DNA of 64,000 bases, taken from contig NZ_KQ948451.1 in assembly GCF_001514115.1 (NCBI RefSeq), positions 479,308 to 543,307 of the forward strand, in the 5' to 3' direction. Positions 8,015-16,292 of this stretch are shown here, in pieces. Numbering within the stretch: position 1 is the first letter of the stretch; the number at the start of each line of letters is the position of its first letter. Origin of the DNA: Streptomyces olivochromogenes (lineage in GTDB: Bacteria; Actinomycetota; Actinomycetes; Streptomycetales; Streptomycetaceae). The translations under genes and the position numbers were made by a program. The notes beneath the pieces are model-generated. The model saw only the letters and a list, made by a program, of their open reading frames with translations. It did not search any database and was not told the DNA's origin.

Positions 8015-8788
8015 ATGACTGAGTACAGCGACCACCACGGCCCCGACGGCCTCCGTACCCGCGGCACGATCCTCGTGGTTCCCGGGCGGGGCGAGACACG
8101 GGCGACCTACGCCCGCTTCGGCAGACGGCTCGCCGCCGACGCCTACCGGGTCCGGGTGATCGACGCCCCGGCCCTCGACCCCGAGGACCCGGCCGCGTCC
8201 CTGACCGGCTTCGCCGCCCGGCTCGCCGACGCCGTCGAGGGCACGGCAGCCGAGGACGGTGTCGTACGGCCCCTCGTCCTTGTCGGCGCCGACTCGGGCG
8301 CCGCCGCGGTCGCCGCGCTGCTCGGCCGGGCGGAGACGCCCGGTGCTCGGCCCGACGCCGTGGTCCTCGCGGGTCTTCCCGGCCAGGCGTCCGGGACCAC
8401 CGCCGCCGTCGGCACCTGGGACCAGGAACTCGACGTCCGTACCTCCTGCCCCGCCCACCGGGGCACGCTCACCGAGGACCCCCAGGTGCGGCGCGGATCG
8501 CTCGACGACGCGATCCCGGACGCGGTGCTCACCGCGGCCCATGACAGCGGAGCCGCCGTGCCCGTCCTGCTGCTCATCGGCGACGCCGATCCGCTCGCCG
8601 ACCACGAGGCGCTCGCGCACACGGCGAAGTCACTGCCCCGTGCCCGTCTCTCGGTCGTCCACGGCGCCCACCACGACGTCCTCAACGACCTCCAGCACCG
8701 CTCGGTGGCGGCCGAGGTCGTCACCTTCCTGGAAACGCTGCGCAACGAACTGCGGCCGCTGATCACGGTGCGGTCGAGCGCCTGGTGA
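8015..8788 (+). CDS. Alpha/beta hydrolase with Asp at the nucleophile elbow
   Basis: A 257-residue cytoplasmic alpha/beta hydrolase, started at ATG 8015 after CAGGAG. An N-terminal strand leads to VVPGRGETRATYARFGR (oxyanion-hole side). The elbow strand LVLVGADSG (residues 87-95) has Asp93 where most esterases have Ser. The catalytic-His loop is HGAHHDVLND near the C-terminus. Asp nucleophiles occur in haloalkane dehalogenases and epoxide hydrolases, but some annotated hydrolases with altered elbows are not active. Its place between the monooxygenase and reductase genes suggests that it hydrolyses an ester, amide or thioester of the imported substrate or oxidation product. That role is inferred. 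Confidence 0.75.
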   Translation: MTEYSDHHGPDGLRTRGTILVVPGRGETRATYARFGRRLAADAYRVRVIDAPALDPEDPAASLTGFAARLADAVEGTAAEDGVVRPLVLVGADSGAAAVAALLGRAETPGARPDAVVLAGLPGQASGTTAAVGTWDQELDVRTSCPAHRGTLTEDPQVRRGSLDDAIPDAVLTAAHDSGAAVPVLLLIGDADPLADHEALAHTAKSLPRARLSVVHGAHHDVLNDLQHRSVAAEVVTFLETLRNELRPLITVRSSAW

Positions 8789-8841
8789 GCAACCGCCCAC
8801 CCGCTCGGTACGTCTGAACCCCGATCCCGGAAGGTCCCGTC

Positions 8842-9399
8842 ATGGCCTCGATCCTGTCCGTCTCCGGAAGCCCCTCCCCCACCTCCCGCACCACCCGACT
8901 ACTGCGTCACCTGGACGACCGGCTCCGCCTCCAGGGCCACGACGTGACCCCGCTGGAGGTGCGCGGCCTCCCCGCGCAGGCGCTGCTCGGCGCCGACTTC
9001 CGGCATCCGGCGATCGCCTCCGCCACGGCGCTGTTCGAGCAGGCGGACGGAGTGGTGATCGGCACGCCCGTGTACAAGGCCGCCTACTCGGGCCTGCTCA
9101 AGTCGCTGCTCGACCTGCTTCCGCAGTACGCGCTGACCGGCAAGACGGTGCTGCCGCTGGCCACCGGTGGCAGCACGGCCCATGTCCTGGCCATCGACTA
9201 CGCGTTGCGTCCGGTGCTGAGTTCCATGGGCGCCTCGCACATCGTGCCCGGCTGGTTCACGCTCGACAAGGACGTAACCATCGACGACGACGGCACACTG
9301 ACCGTCGCGCCCGCTGCCGCCACGGCGCTGGAGCAGGTCACGGACCACTTCTCCGCCGCGCTGGGAGGCCGTACGACCGTACTCGCGCCCACGGGGTGA
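8842..9399 (+). CDS. ssuE: NAD(P)H-dependent FMN reductase, SsuE family
   Basis: A 185-residue flavodoxin-fold reductase very close to SsuE/MsuE. It shows GSPSPTSRT (phosphate-binding loop), PVYKAAYSGLLKSLLDLLP (about residues 75-93) and LATGGSTAHVLAIDYALRPVL. It reduces FMN with NAD(P)H and passes FMNH2 to a partner monooxygenase, here the NtaA/DszA-type enzyme at 6558-7898. The ribosome binding site is GGAAGG upstream of ATG 8842. It is the last gene of the unit and is followed by a hairpin terminator. SsuE-type reductases are normally tied to sulfonate or organosulfur use, which supports the sulfur interpretation of the locus. Confidence 0.88.
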   Translation: MASILSVSGSPSPTSRTTRLLRHLDDRLRLQGHDVTPLEVRGLPAQALLGADFRHPAIASATALFEQADGVVIGTPVYKAAYSGLLKSLLDLLPQYALTGKTVLPLATGGSTAHVLAIDYALRPVLSSMGASHIVPGWFTLDKDVTIDDDGTLTVAPAAATALEQVTDHFSAALGGRTTVLAPTG

Positions 9400-9411
9400 G
9401 CCGCCACCAAG

Positions 9412-9444
9412 GCCCTGTCGTACGAGCACGCGGCCCGACAGGGC
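9412..9444 (+). terminator. Hairpin terminator after ssuE
   Basis: A perfect 9-bp stem (GCCCTGTCG / CGACAGGGC) encloses a 15-base loop, starting 12 bases after the ssuE stop. No T-tract follows, which is usual in Streptomyces. Confidence 0.65.
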
Positions 9445-9470
9445 ATTGCCTCGGCGCGGCGCTCCGAGGG

Positions 9471-9633
9471 CCCCTCCAGATCGAGGACACGCTCACCGCC
9501 GGCCGGCGTCGCCCGCCCGCCGGTGACCTCCTCCGCGACGACATGGGTGACTCTGCCGCCCGCCACCCGCAGACGGACGAGCGGTCCACCCGCGCCGAGC
9601 CGCACCCGGTCGAGCGTCAGCGCGGTCGTCGGG
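9471..9633 (-). pseudogene. Truncated amidohydrolase N-terminal remnant
   Basis: Read on the minus strand, this stretch gives TALTLDRVRLGAGG, then a strand pair ending GGRVTHVV and GGERVLDLEG. This is the N-terminal beta-sandwich pattern of metal-dependent amidohydrolases, where 'VLD-x-x-G' is normally followed by a PGLxDxHxH metal site. Here the similarity stops at LDLEG and the frame runs into unrelated sequence near the ssuE terminator. There is no ATG or clear ribosome binding site. It is best read as the 5' stump of a deleted gene. Confidence 0.45.
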
Positions 9634-9918
9634 GAGGTCTCCTCCCGGGAGCCTGCGCCGTGCGCCTTACCTCTCTGATCCTCCCCCCGTGCCTCTCTGA
9701 TCCTCCCCCGTCCCGCGTGCTCGGCGGCTGACGTGACCGGTAGGCTTCAACAGCCCGACCGTTGCCAGGAGCAGCACCCCTCTAGGGACAGCGGCCACAG
9801 CGCCGCGCTCGTGGCATCCGCCCCGCCCTGGAGAGCACATGCCCGCTGGTGAACAGATGCCAGGCCATCTCGACCGTGGTCGAACCCACCGGCTCACAGG
9901 CTGCACGACGGGTTGTCC
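9634..9918. other. Intergenic region before the kinase gene, no gene
   Basis: It holds a two-copy direct repeat (CCTCTCTGATCCTCCCC at 9670 and 9692, period 22) and otherwise no credible coding frame. The kinase promoter must lie here but I cannot place it. Confidence 0.4.
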
Positions 9919-11310
9919 ATGCTGAGGGATCCCCTCGATCGGATCGGCCGCTACCGTCTGGACCGGCGTCTCGGCGCGGGTGGCTTCGGCGTGGTCTGGC
10001 TGGCCCACGACGAGGTGCTCGAGGCCGTCGTCGCCCTGAAGGTACTGTCCGACAACTGGGCCGACCACCTCGACGTCCGCGAACGTTTCCTCTCCGAGGC
10101 CCGGCTGCTGCGCAAGGCCGACTCGAACCGGGTCGTCCAGGTCTACGACATCGGTGAACTGCCCGACGGCAGGCCCTACTTCGTCATGGAGTACGCCGAC
10201 AAAGGCACCCTCGACGACCGGATCGAGGCCGGGCCGCTGCCCATCGCCGAGGCACTGCGCCTGACGGCCCTCGCGGCACGGGCCGCGGCCGCGCTGCACG
10301 AGGCCGGGATCGTGCACCGCGACATCAAGCCGTCCAACGTACTGCTGCGCACCTCCTCCGGCGGCGCCGACCGCGTCCTGCTCGCCGACCTCGGGCTCGC
10401 CAAGAGCCTGGCGCAGGCTTCCGGACTGACGATGGCGGCCGGTTCCGCGGGCTACACCCCGCCCGAGCAGGCCCAGCCCGGTTCGGGCATCGACGCGCGG
10501 GCCGATGTGTACAGCCTCGGCGCCCTGGGCTATCACCTGGTCACGGGGTCGGTCCCCGGACCGCCCGGCAAGGTCGTACGACCCGAACGGCTGCGTACGG
10601 ATCTGGCCCCGGGCGTGCAGCGGGCGCTGTTGCGCGCCATGGAGCCCGACCGCGAGCGGCGCTGGCCCACGGCGCTGAGCCTGGCCGTGGAGTTGGAACG
10701 GCTGGCCGAAGAGGTGTCGATGGGGGCGGTCCGCGTGCCCCGGCGCCGTCGGCGGACCGTGCTGGTGGCCGTGGCCGCCGCGGTCGTGATCGGCGCGGCC
10801 GGTGTGACCACCGCGCTCGTGACCCTGCGGTCAGACGCCCCGTCCGTGACGGTCGAGGACGCCTCCGGACAGGTCTCGGTCGAGGTTCCGGGCGGGTGGG
10901 GCCGCCAACTGCGCGACTCCGGCTGGAATCCGCGGACCGTGGGCCTGTCGGACACGCACGAACCGGGTCTCGCCGTCGCGGACGACCTGGCGAAGTGGCA
11001 GAACCTGCGCTCGGGCGTGGACGGGGTGTTCGTCGGCCTGAGCGAACACGGCGACGTGCGCGACAGGGTCGGGGCGATCGCCCACACCGACTGCCACTAC
11101 GAGGGCAGTCGCACCTATACGGGCACGCGCTGGCACGGGCTGATCCGCACCTGGAACGCCTGTCCGGGCAGCCATGGCTCGCTCACGGAGGCGGCGCTCA
11201 CCTCGGCGGGCGGGAACCAGCAGCCACAGCTGTACGTCCAGATCCGCCAGGCCGCCGGCAGCGCCGCGACGACCGACCGGGTACTCGGCTCCATACGGGC
11301 CGGAGACTGA
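9919..11310 (+). CDS. Transmembrane Ser/Thr protein kinase (Hanks type)
   Basis: A 463-residue receptor-like kinase. The cytoplasmic kinase domain (about 10-265) has the glycine loop GAGGFGVV, Lys41 (VALK), the catalytic loop HRDIKPSN (133-140) and GYTPPEQ. The metal-binding triad reads DLG (157-159) rather than DFG, a tolerated variant. A basic stretch precedes one membrane helix (about 280-303). The external part of about 160 residues has paired cysteines but none of the PASTA repeats I know. ATG 9919 is preferred over TTG 9913. It probably senses an extracellular or envelope signal. The DUF4232 lipoprotein gene follows on the same strand 225 bases later. Confidence 0.85.
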   Translation: MLRDPLDRIGRYRLDRRLGAGGFGVVWLAHDEVLEAVVALKVLSDNWADHLDVRERFLSEARLLRKADSNRVVQVYDIGELPDGRPYFVMEYADKGTLDDRIEAGPLPIAEALRLTALAARAAAALHEAGIVHRDIKPSNVLLRTSSGGADRVLLADLGLAKSLAQASGLTMAAGSAGYTPPEQAQPGSGIDARADVYSLGALGYHLVTGSVPGPPGKVVRPERLRTDLAPGVQRALLRAMEPDRERRWPTALSLAVELERLAEEVSMGAVRVPRRRRRTVLVAVAAAVVIGAAGVTTALVTLRSDAPSVTVEDASGQVSVEVPGGWGRQLRDSGWNPRTVGLSDTHEPGLAVADDLAKWQNLRSGVDGVFVGLSEHGDVRDRVGAIAHTDCHYEGSRTYTGTRWHGLIRTWNACPGSHGSLTEAALTSAGGNQQPQLYVQIRQAAGSAATTDRVLGSIRAGD

Positions 11311-11535
11311 CGCGCGGGAAGCGAACGAGCCGGAGGCTGACCAGCGGGAAGCCGAACAGCGGCGCCGAGGCCCGCGAGGCCCGGATCACGGTCCCCGTTC
11401 CGGGATCCGCGGAAATCGCGCGTCCGGTCCGCGAACCTTTTCGCGTGCCCGAGCATCGGACACTGGTGACGGAGCACAGAGCGCCGTTCGCACGCCGAGT
11501 CAGGGCGCGTGCGGTGAATTCCAAGGAGTGTTGAC

Positions 11536-12273
11536 ATGGCGACCTTCCGGCCCGGCGACGCGGTTCCCCTCCGCCGCCCGTCCTCCCCCACCCATCGGGC
11601 GGCCCTGGTCGCGGGTGTCGCGCTGCTCGGCCTGCTCACGGCCTGCGGCACCGACCACGGCAACGCCAGTCCTCCGCAGAAGCTCTCCGGCACGGCCGAG
11701 CCGGCCTCCGGCGACAAGACCACGGACACGACCGGTACGGGCGCCGCCCCGACCGGTTCCCTCACACCCTCGGCAGCGGCCTCGAACTCGTCGTCGACCT
11801 CGAACTCGTCCTCTTCCTCGTCCTCGACCGGGAGCGGGAGCGGCTCGTCCGGCAGTACCCGATGCCACACCTCGGAGCTGCGCGCGACGGTCGGCGCCAA
11901 CGATCCGGGCGCCGGTCAGGAGAACTTCCCCGTCGTCCTCACCAACACTTCCCACCGCACCTGCACCCTGCGCGGCTTCCCCGGGGCGGCGTTCGTCGAC
12001 GCGTCGGGCAAGCAGCTCGGGCCCGACCCGAGGCGCTCCGCCGATACGCCGACGACGGTCACGCTGGCGCCGGGGCGGAGCGCGTGGGCGGGGCTGACGT
12101 TCTCCAATCCGGGCATCAGCGGGGCGAAGACGGCGACGCCCGCCTCACTGATCGTCACACCGCCCGATGAGCGGGACCCGCTCAAGGTGGCGTGGAAGGG
12201 GGGCGAGGTACCCGTGTCGGGGAACGCCTCTTCCGTATCCCTGACCGTCGTCCGCGCCGGCAACGGCGCCTGA
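11536..12273 (+). CDS. DUF4232 lipoprotein
   Basis: A 245-residue lipoprotein with an excellent AAGGAG ribosome binding site upstream of ATG 11536. The signal peptide ends in the lipobox LLTAC (Cys37). A Ser/Thr-rich linker of about 70 residues follows. The C-terminal domain (about 112-243) matches DUF4232, with CHTSEL at its start, the strand NFPVVLTNTSHRTCTLRGFPG and a later SAWAGLTF strand. The two conserved cysteines probably form a disulfide outside the cell. DUF4232 proteins are common in Streptomyces and have no established function. It may be cotranscribed with the kinase. Confidence 0.82.
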   Translation: MATFRPGDAVPLRRPSSPTHRAALVAGVALLGLLTACGTDHGNASPPQKLSGTAEPASGDKTTDTTGTGAAPTGSLTPSAAASNSSSTSNSSSSSSSTGSGSGSSGSTRCHTSELRATVGANDPGAGQENFPVVLTNTSHRTCTLRGFPGAAFVDASGKQLGPDPRRSADTPTTVTLAPGRSAWAGLTFSNPGISGAKTATPASLIVTPPDERDPLKVAWKGGEVPVSGNASSVSLTVVRAGNGA

Positions 12274-12297
12274 CCCGAGCCGACGTCACCGACCCCG

Positions 12298-12326
12298 CCC
12301 CGCCGTCCGCCCGCGGATCGGCGGGG
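12298..12326 (+). terminator. Terminator after the DUF4232 gene
   Basis: An 8-bp stem CCCCGCCG / CGGCGGGG with a 13-base loop is followed by TTTGT. It starts 25 bases after the stop codon. Confidence 0.6.
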
Positions 12327-12480
12327 TTTGTCACGGAACAGCAACACGTACCGATCCCGGCGACCTTTCCCGACGATCCACGCATCACACCGTGTGACGC
12401 ACCCCGTAGAGCGGCGCGTCACAGGAACGGAAGCTCCCGCCCGCGGGCGGGAGCCGGATCGAGAACATCGGGGGTTCATC

Positions 12481-13734
12481 ATGACCGGCATCTCACGCAG
12501 GCGTCTGCTGACCGCGACGGCGTCGGCGGGCGCGCTGGGCGGCCTGGGCGCGCTCACCGCCTGCTCGGCGAACGACTGGTCCGTGGGCAGCAGTGCCAAG
12601 GGGGACACGAGCGGCAAGTCCCCCAAGCCGAAGCTGATCGGCGACGGCTCCACCGCCGACACCGGGGCCCAGCCCAAGCAGCCGAAGGCCGAACGGCTGA
12701 AGCCGGGCGAGCGCCCGCCGCAGTTCGTGGTCTTCTCCTGGGACGGCGCGGGCGAGCTCAGCAACAAGCTGTTCTCCCGCTTCCGCAAGGTCGCCGCCGA
12801 CCACGGCGCCTCGATGACGTTCTTCCTCAGCGGCATCTACACACTGCCCGAGTCGAAGAAGCACCTCTACAGCCCGCCGCAGCACCCCGTGGGCGCCTCC
12901 GCGATCGGCTACCTCTCCGACCGGCACATCCACTCCACGATCCAGCAGATCCGGTCCGCCTGGCTGGAGGGCCACGAGATCGGCACCCACTTCAACGGCC
13001 ACTTCTGCGGCGCGGACGGGGTGCGCCGCTGGTCCCCCGCCGAGTGGCGCAGCGAGATCGCGCAGGCGAAGAAGTTCGTCAAGGAGTGGAAGACCAACAC
13101 CGGCTTCACCGACCTCGAACCGTTCCCCTTCGACTACGAGAAGGAGCTGATCGGCGGCCGCGCCCCGTGTCTGGAGGGCCAGTCCAACCTGCTGCCGACC
13201 GCCGCCGCCCTCGGCTGGAAGTACGACGCCAGCAGCCCCGGCGGCCTGCAGATGTGGCCCGGCAAGGTCCAGGGCGGCAGGATCTGGGACTTCCCGCTGC
13301 AGTCCATACCCTTCCCCGGCCACTCCTTCCAGGTCCTGTCGATGGACTACAACCTGATGGCCAACCAGTCCCATGCCAACCCGCTCGGGGACAAGTCCAT
13401 GTACGACGCCTGGCGCGCCCAGGCCCGCGACAGCTACCTCGCCGGCTTCCGCCGCGCCTACGAGAGCAACCGCGCCCCCTTCTTCATCGGCAACCACTTC
13501 GAACGCTGGAACGGGGGGATATACATGGACGCGGTCGAGCAGGCCATCGAGCAGATCGCCGGGCACGACGACGTGCGTCTGGTCTCCTTCCGCCAGCTCG
13601 TCCAGTGGCTGGAGGCCCAGGACCCGGCCGTCCTGCGCAAGCTGCGCACCCTCAACCCGGGACAGTCGCCCCTCGGCGGCTGGTCGGAGTTCCTGGGCAC
13701 GGCGGCCTCGCAGTCGGCCACGGCGAGTTCCTGA
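12481..13734 (+). CDS. Tat-exported lipoprotein, polysaccharide-deacetylase-like
   Basis: A 417-residue protein started at ATG 12481 because that places a twin-arginine signal (SRRRLL) at the N-terminus, with a lipobox LTAC (Cys28). The mature protein has VVFSWDGAGE in the position of the NodB TFDDGP motif, then TFFLSGIYTLP and a GHEIGTHFNGHFC segment corresponding to the second metal motif. A later segment, APFFIGNHFERWNGGIY, leads to the last barrel strand. It belongs to the large deacetylase-like family of Streptomyces surface lipoproteins. Whether the altered motifs still bind metal is unclear. A different NodB-type deacetylase lies at 41383-42225. Confidence 0.75.
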   Translation: MTGISRRRLLTATASAGALGGLGALTACSANDWSVGSSAKGDTSGKSPKPKLIGDGSTADTGAQPKQPKAERLKPGERPPQFVVFSWDGAGELSNKLFSRFRKVAADHGASMTFFLSGIYTLPESKKHLYSPPQHPVGASAIGYLSDRHIHSTIQQIRSAWLEGHEIGTHFNGHFCGADGVRRWSPAEWRSEIAQAKKFVKEWKTNTGFTDLEPFPFDYEKELIGGRAPCLEGQSNLLPTAAALGWKYDASSPGGLQMWPGKVQGGRIWDFPLQSIPFPGHSFQVLSMDYNLMANQSHANPLGDKSMYDAWRAQARDSYLAGFRRAYESNRAPFFIGNHFERWNGGIYMDAVEQAIEQIAGHDDVRLVSFRQLVQWLEAQDPAVLRKLRTLNPGQSPLGGWSEFLGTAASQSATASS

Positions 13735-13782
13735 CACCTCCGACGCCGACCGTCACCGCGAACACGACCACCATCGCGAACA

Positions 13783-13819
13783 CGACCGCGGCCGGGCGCG
13801 CGTGGCCCGGCCGCGGTCG
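13783..13819. terminator. Bidirectional hairpin terminator
   Basis: A perfect 15-bp stem (CGACCGCGGCCGGGC and its complement) with a 7-base loop lies between two convergent genes (stops at 13734 and 13839) and can serve both. Confidence 0.75.
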
Positions 13820-13838
13820 GTGTGACGTCCAGGACGGG

Positions 13839-15788
13839 TCAGTGGTGGCCGCCCTGGCCGTCGCCGTGTCCGTAACCGCCGGACCCCCCGTAACCGCCGT
13901 ACCCGTAATCGCCGTAGCCGCCGTAGCCATCTCCGTAGCCGTACCCGGGATCACCGTACTGTCCGCCCGGTGGCGCGCAGTAGTAGTACGGGGAGCAACT
14001 GTGGGCGGGTGAAGAGGGCGCGGGCGTCGAGGGCTCGGCCGAGGGCCGGGGCGACGACTTGGGCACGGTCGCCGAGGGTGACTTCGACGGCTGGGGAGAG
14101 GCCTGACCCGACGATGTCCTCGTCTGCCCGGCGGAGTCCCAGTTGACCGCCTCCATCTGGAGCGAGGGCGACGAGGTGTCCATCGTCCAGTGCTGGTCCG
14201 ACTCCTCCCCCCGGACCTTGAGGACCACGGACGCCTCGCCCTTGGTGGAGGCGGGGGTGAGGACCAGGTCCTGGTTCCAGCGCGGCACCACCATGCCCTG
14301 GAGGGTGAAGTCGTAGCGCACGTTCTTGGTGCCCGGTTGCGACGCGCCGGAGCAGGGCGCGAGTTGGACCGAGTAGCCGAGGTGGGAGTCGAGGCAGAGG
14401 TCGGGGGCGGCCAGGTCGCGCAGCAGTCCGTCGTCCTCGTACGACCACTCCTGGCTCGCCGTCGAGGAGCACGGCGTGAGCGCGGTCTCCACGCCCTTCA
14501 CCGGCTTCGTGCCCACGATGCCGATGCACAGCCCGGTCTCGGTGTTGCGCAGCCGGCCGCGCACGCCGCCCTTCGAGGTGTCGCCGGTGCCTATCCAGGA
14601 CGGATTCGATCCGGGCGCCTTGACCGGGCCCGAACTGGGCGAGCCCGAGGGTCCCGCGCCGTCGGCCAGACCGGGCGCGCCGTCCGAGCTCTGGGTGACC
14701 CACAGGACCAGCGGGACCAGGATCATTCCGCTCACGGTCAGCGCGGCCAGCGCGATGTTGTTGCGACGCGGGGCGCGGCGGGAGGAGCGCCGGGGCGCCT
14801 TGTGCGTCCGTGGGCGGGAGTCACCGGAAGCACGGCCGCGCGACGCGGGGCGCGGGGGCTCGCCCGGAACGAGGGGCGCGTGGCTGGGGAGGGGAGGGAT
14901 TCTGTGCGCGGTCGGGACGGTGTCCGGGACTTCGGTCACTTCCACGATCGCGTCGACGCGTCCGGGGCGGGAGTCGAGGTAGGCCGCGGCGCCCCAGCCG
15001 AGCAGGGCCTCGGCCAGGGGCAGCGCGAGGTCGCCGTTGAACCGGCTCAACTGGTCGGCGGTGTGACGGCAGTGCGGGCACCGGCCCATGTGCCTGCTCA
15101 GATCGGCGTCGAGGCCGAGGCCGCCGCGGCGCAGGGACACATCGAGCATCCGGTGGAAGCGGCGGCACTCCTCCTCCGGGGCCAGTTCGCGGTGGATTTC
15201 CAGGCAGCCCTCGCGCAGGCGTTCCCGGGCCCGCCGCAGTTCCACCAGGGCGTCATCGTCACCGATGCCCAACAGCCCTGCGGGTACGGCGAGTTGCTCG
15301 GCCTCGACCTCGGTGTGCCAGAGCAGACACCGGGCGAGCTCGGGAAGCCGCTGGAACGCGCGGGACAACTGCCGTCTGTTCTCCGGCGGCAGAAGCCGCG
15401 CCATGACCCGGTCACGGCTGTCGGAATCGGCCAGCAATTCGGGATGAAGCATCTCCCGCCGTTGGTCCCCGAGCCATTCGGCGGTCATACGCCGAACGGT
15501 GACCAGCAACTGCGGGCGCCAGGCGGCCGTCGGCCCGGTCTGCCGCAGCGATTCACCGAACAGCCGGGTGAAAGCGGCCGTGGTGAGCATTCCGGCGGGA
15601 CGCACACCGTTGGTACACAGGCGCGCGTAGGCGAAGACCGCTTCCCAGTGGCGGTCGAGGAGTTCCCCGACGGGATGGTGCGCGGGCGTGTTCCCCGAGC
15701 TCTTCTTCAGTTCCGCCGCAAGCCGCTCATCCGAAACCTCGAACAAGCGACCGGGCGTTGGGGAATGAGACACCGCTGCGTCAGTCAC
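13839..15788 (-). CDS. Sigma-like/zinc-finger/membrane protein with external ricin-type lectin
   Basis: The start is GTG 15788, chosen for GGGAGG nine bases upstream; it gives 649 residues. Residues about 15-110 resemble sigma region 2 and about 135-200 sigma region 4 ([15 protein letters not shown], then [10 protein letters not shown]). A zinc-binding anti-sigma motif follows (H233-x3-C237-x2-C240). A basic linker leads to one membrane helix (about 345-365), a Ser/Pro linker, and a ricin B-type trefoil (about 412-545, with [15 protein letters not shown] and QxW-like elements). A Ser/Pro stretch and a Gly/Tyr-rich tail (about 600-649) end the protein. Sigma factors with fused zinc-finger and membrane extensions are known in Streptomyces. 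The lectin suggests carbohydrate sensing, and the divergent neighbour is a cellulase. Whether the sigma part is functional is open. Confidence 0.75.
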   Translation of the reverse strand: MTDAAVSHSPTPGRLFEVSDERLAAELKKSSGNTPAHHPVGELLDRHWEAVFAYARLCTNGVRPAGMLTTAAFTRLFGESLRQTGPTAAWRPQLLVTVRRMTAEWLGDQRREMLHPELLADSDSRDRVMARLLPPENRRQLSRAFQRLPELARCLLWHTEVEAEQLAVPAGLLGIGDDDALVELRRARERLREGCLEIHRELAPEEECRRFHRMLDVSLRRGGLGLDADLSRHMGRCPHCRHTADQLSRFNGDLALPLAEALLGWGAAAYLDSRPGRVDAIVEVTEVPDTVPTAHRIPPLPSHAPLVPGEPPRPASRGRASGDSRPRTHKAPRRSSRRAPRRNNIALAALTVSGMILVPLVLWVTQSSDGAPGLADGAGPSGSPSSGPVKAPGSNPSWIGTGDTSKGGVRGRLRNTETGLCIGIVGTKPVKGVETALTPCSSTASQEWSYEDDGLLRDLAAPDLCLDSHLGYSVQLAPCSGASQPGTKNVRYDFTLQGMVVPRWNQDLVLTPASTKGEASVVLKVRGEESDQHWTMDTSSPSLQMEAVNWDSAGQTRTSSGQASPQPSKSPSATVPKSSPRPSAEPSTPAPSSPAHSCSPYYYCAPPGGQYGDPGYGYGDGYGGYGDYGYGGYGGSGGYGHGDGQGGHH

Positions 15789-16216
15789 GTCCGCTTTCCT
15801 CCCAAAGGTAACGCAGGAATTAGTCCATACCAATGGGTATGTAGCCCGCCCGACGAAGCGGAGGGGCTACCCATGGGGGGGTTGTTACCGCAATCGCCCT
15901 CTCCGGCAGCTCTTTTGAAGCGAGGGGCGCGCGGGCACACCGTGCGCGTACAGAAGGAAGCGAATTGTCTGCACGCCAACAAGGCACACCTTTGCACAGT
16001 GCGCCGAGCCGAAACAAGAGATCTCGTCACCTTCCCTTTTCCGTCGCACGCGGACGTATTGACCGAACGTCAGCAGAGGTCTCCACAAAAGAAATTCGGA
16101 ATCCCCCGCAACCATCGGCGAGCGGTCACACGCAAGCCCCCGACCAGGCCCCCGAAGAGCGGAAAGGCCTTCACCGACCCGTTGACGGCCTGGCATGCCC
16201 ATGCAATGCTCCATAT
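15789..16216. other. Divergent promoter region between sigma-lectin gene and cellulase
   Basis: This stretch has no gene and is richer in A/T than its surroundings. On the plus strand, TTGACG (16182-16187) followed after 17 bases by AATGCT (16205-16210) is a weak promoter candidate for the cellulase, placed immediately upstream of the CebR operator. I cannot assign the promoter of the minus-strand gene. Confidence 0.4.
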
Positions 16217-16230
16217 TGGGAGCGCTCCCA
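16217..16230. promoter_or_regulatory. CebR operator (perfect)
   Basis: TGGGAGCGCTCCCA is the exact 14-bp palindrome bound by CebR, the LacI-family cellobiose-responsive repressor of Streptomyces. It lies 62 bases before the cellulase start and just downstream of the predicted -10, where bound repressor would block transcription. Confidence 0.92.
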
Positions 16231-16292
16231 TTCTCCGTCGTCCACCTCGCGTGGCCGCGGCACAGGATTCACCTCACCGCTGGGAGCCGCTC

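Noticed and set aside
14190..16292. Upstream extension of the GH9 reading frame by about 700 codons
   Set aside because: The sequence lies antisense to the sigma-lectin gene and its intergenic region. The signal peptide and CebR operator fix the start at 16293.
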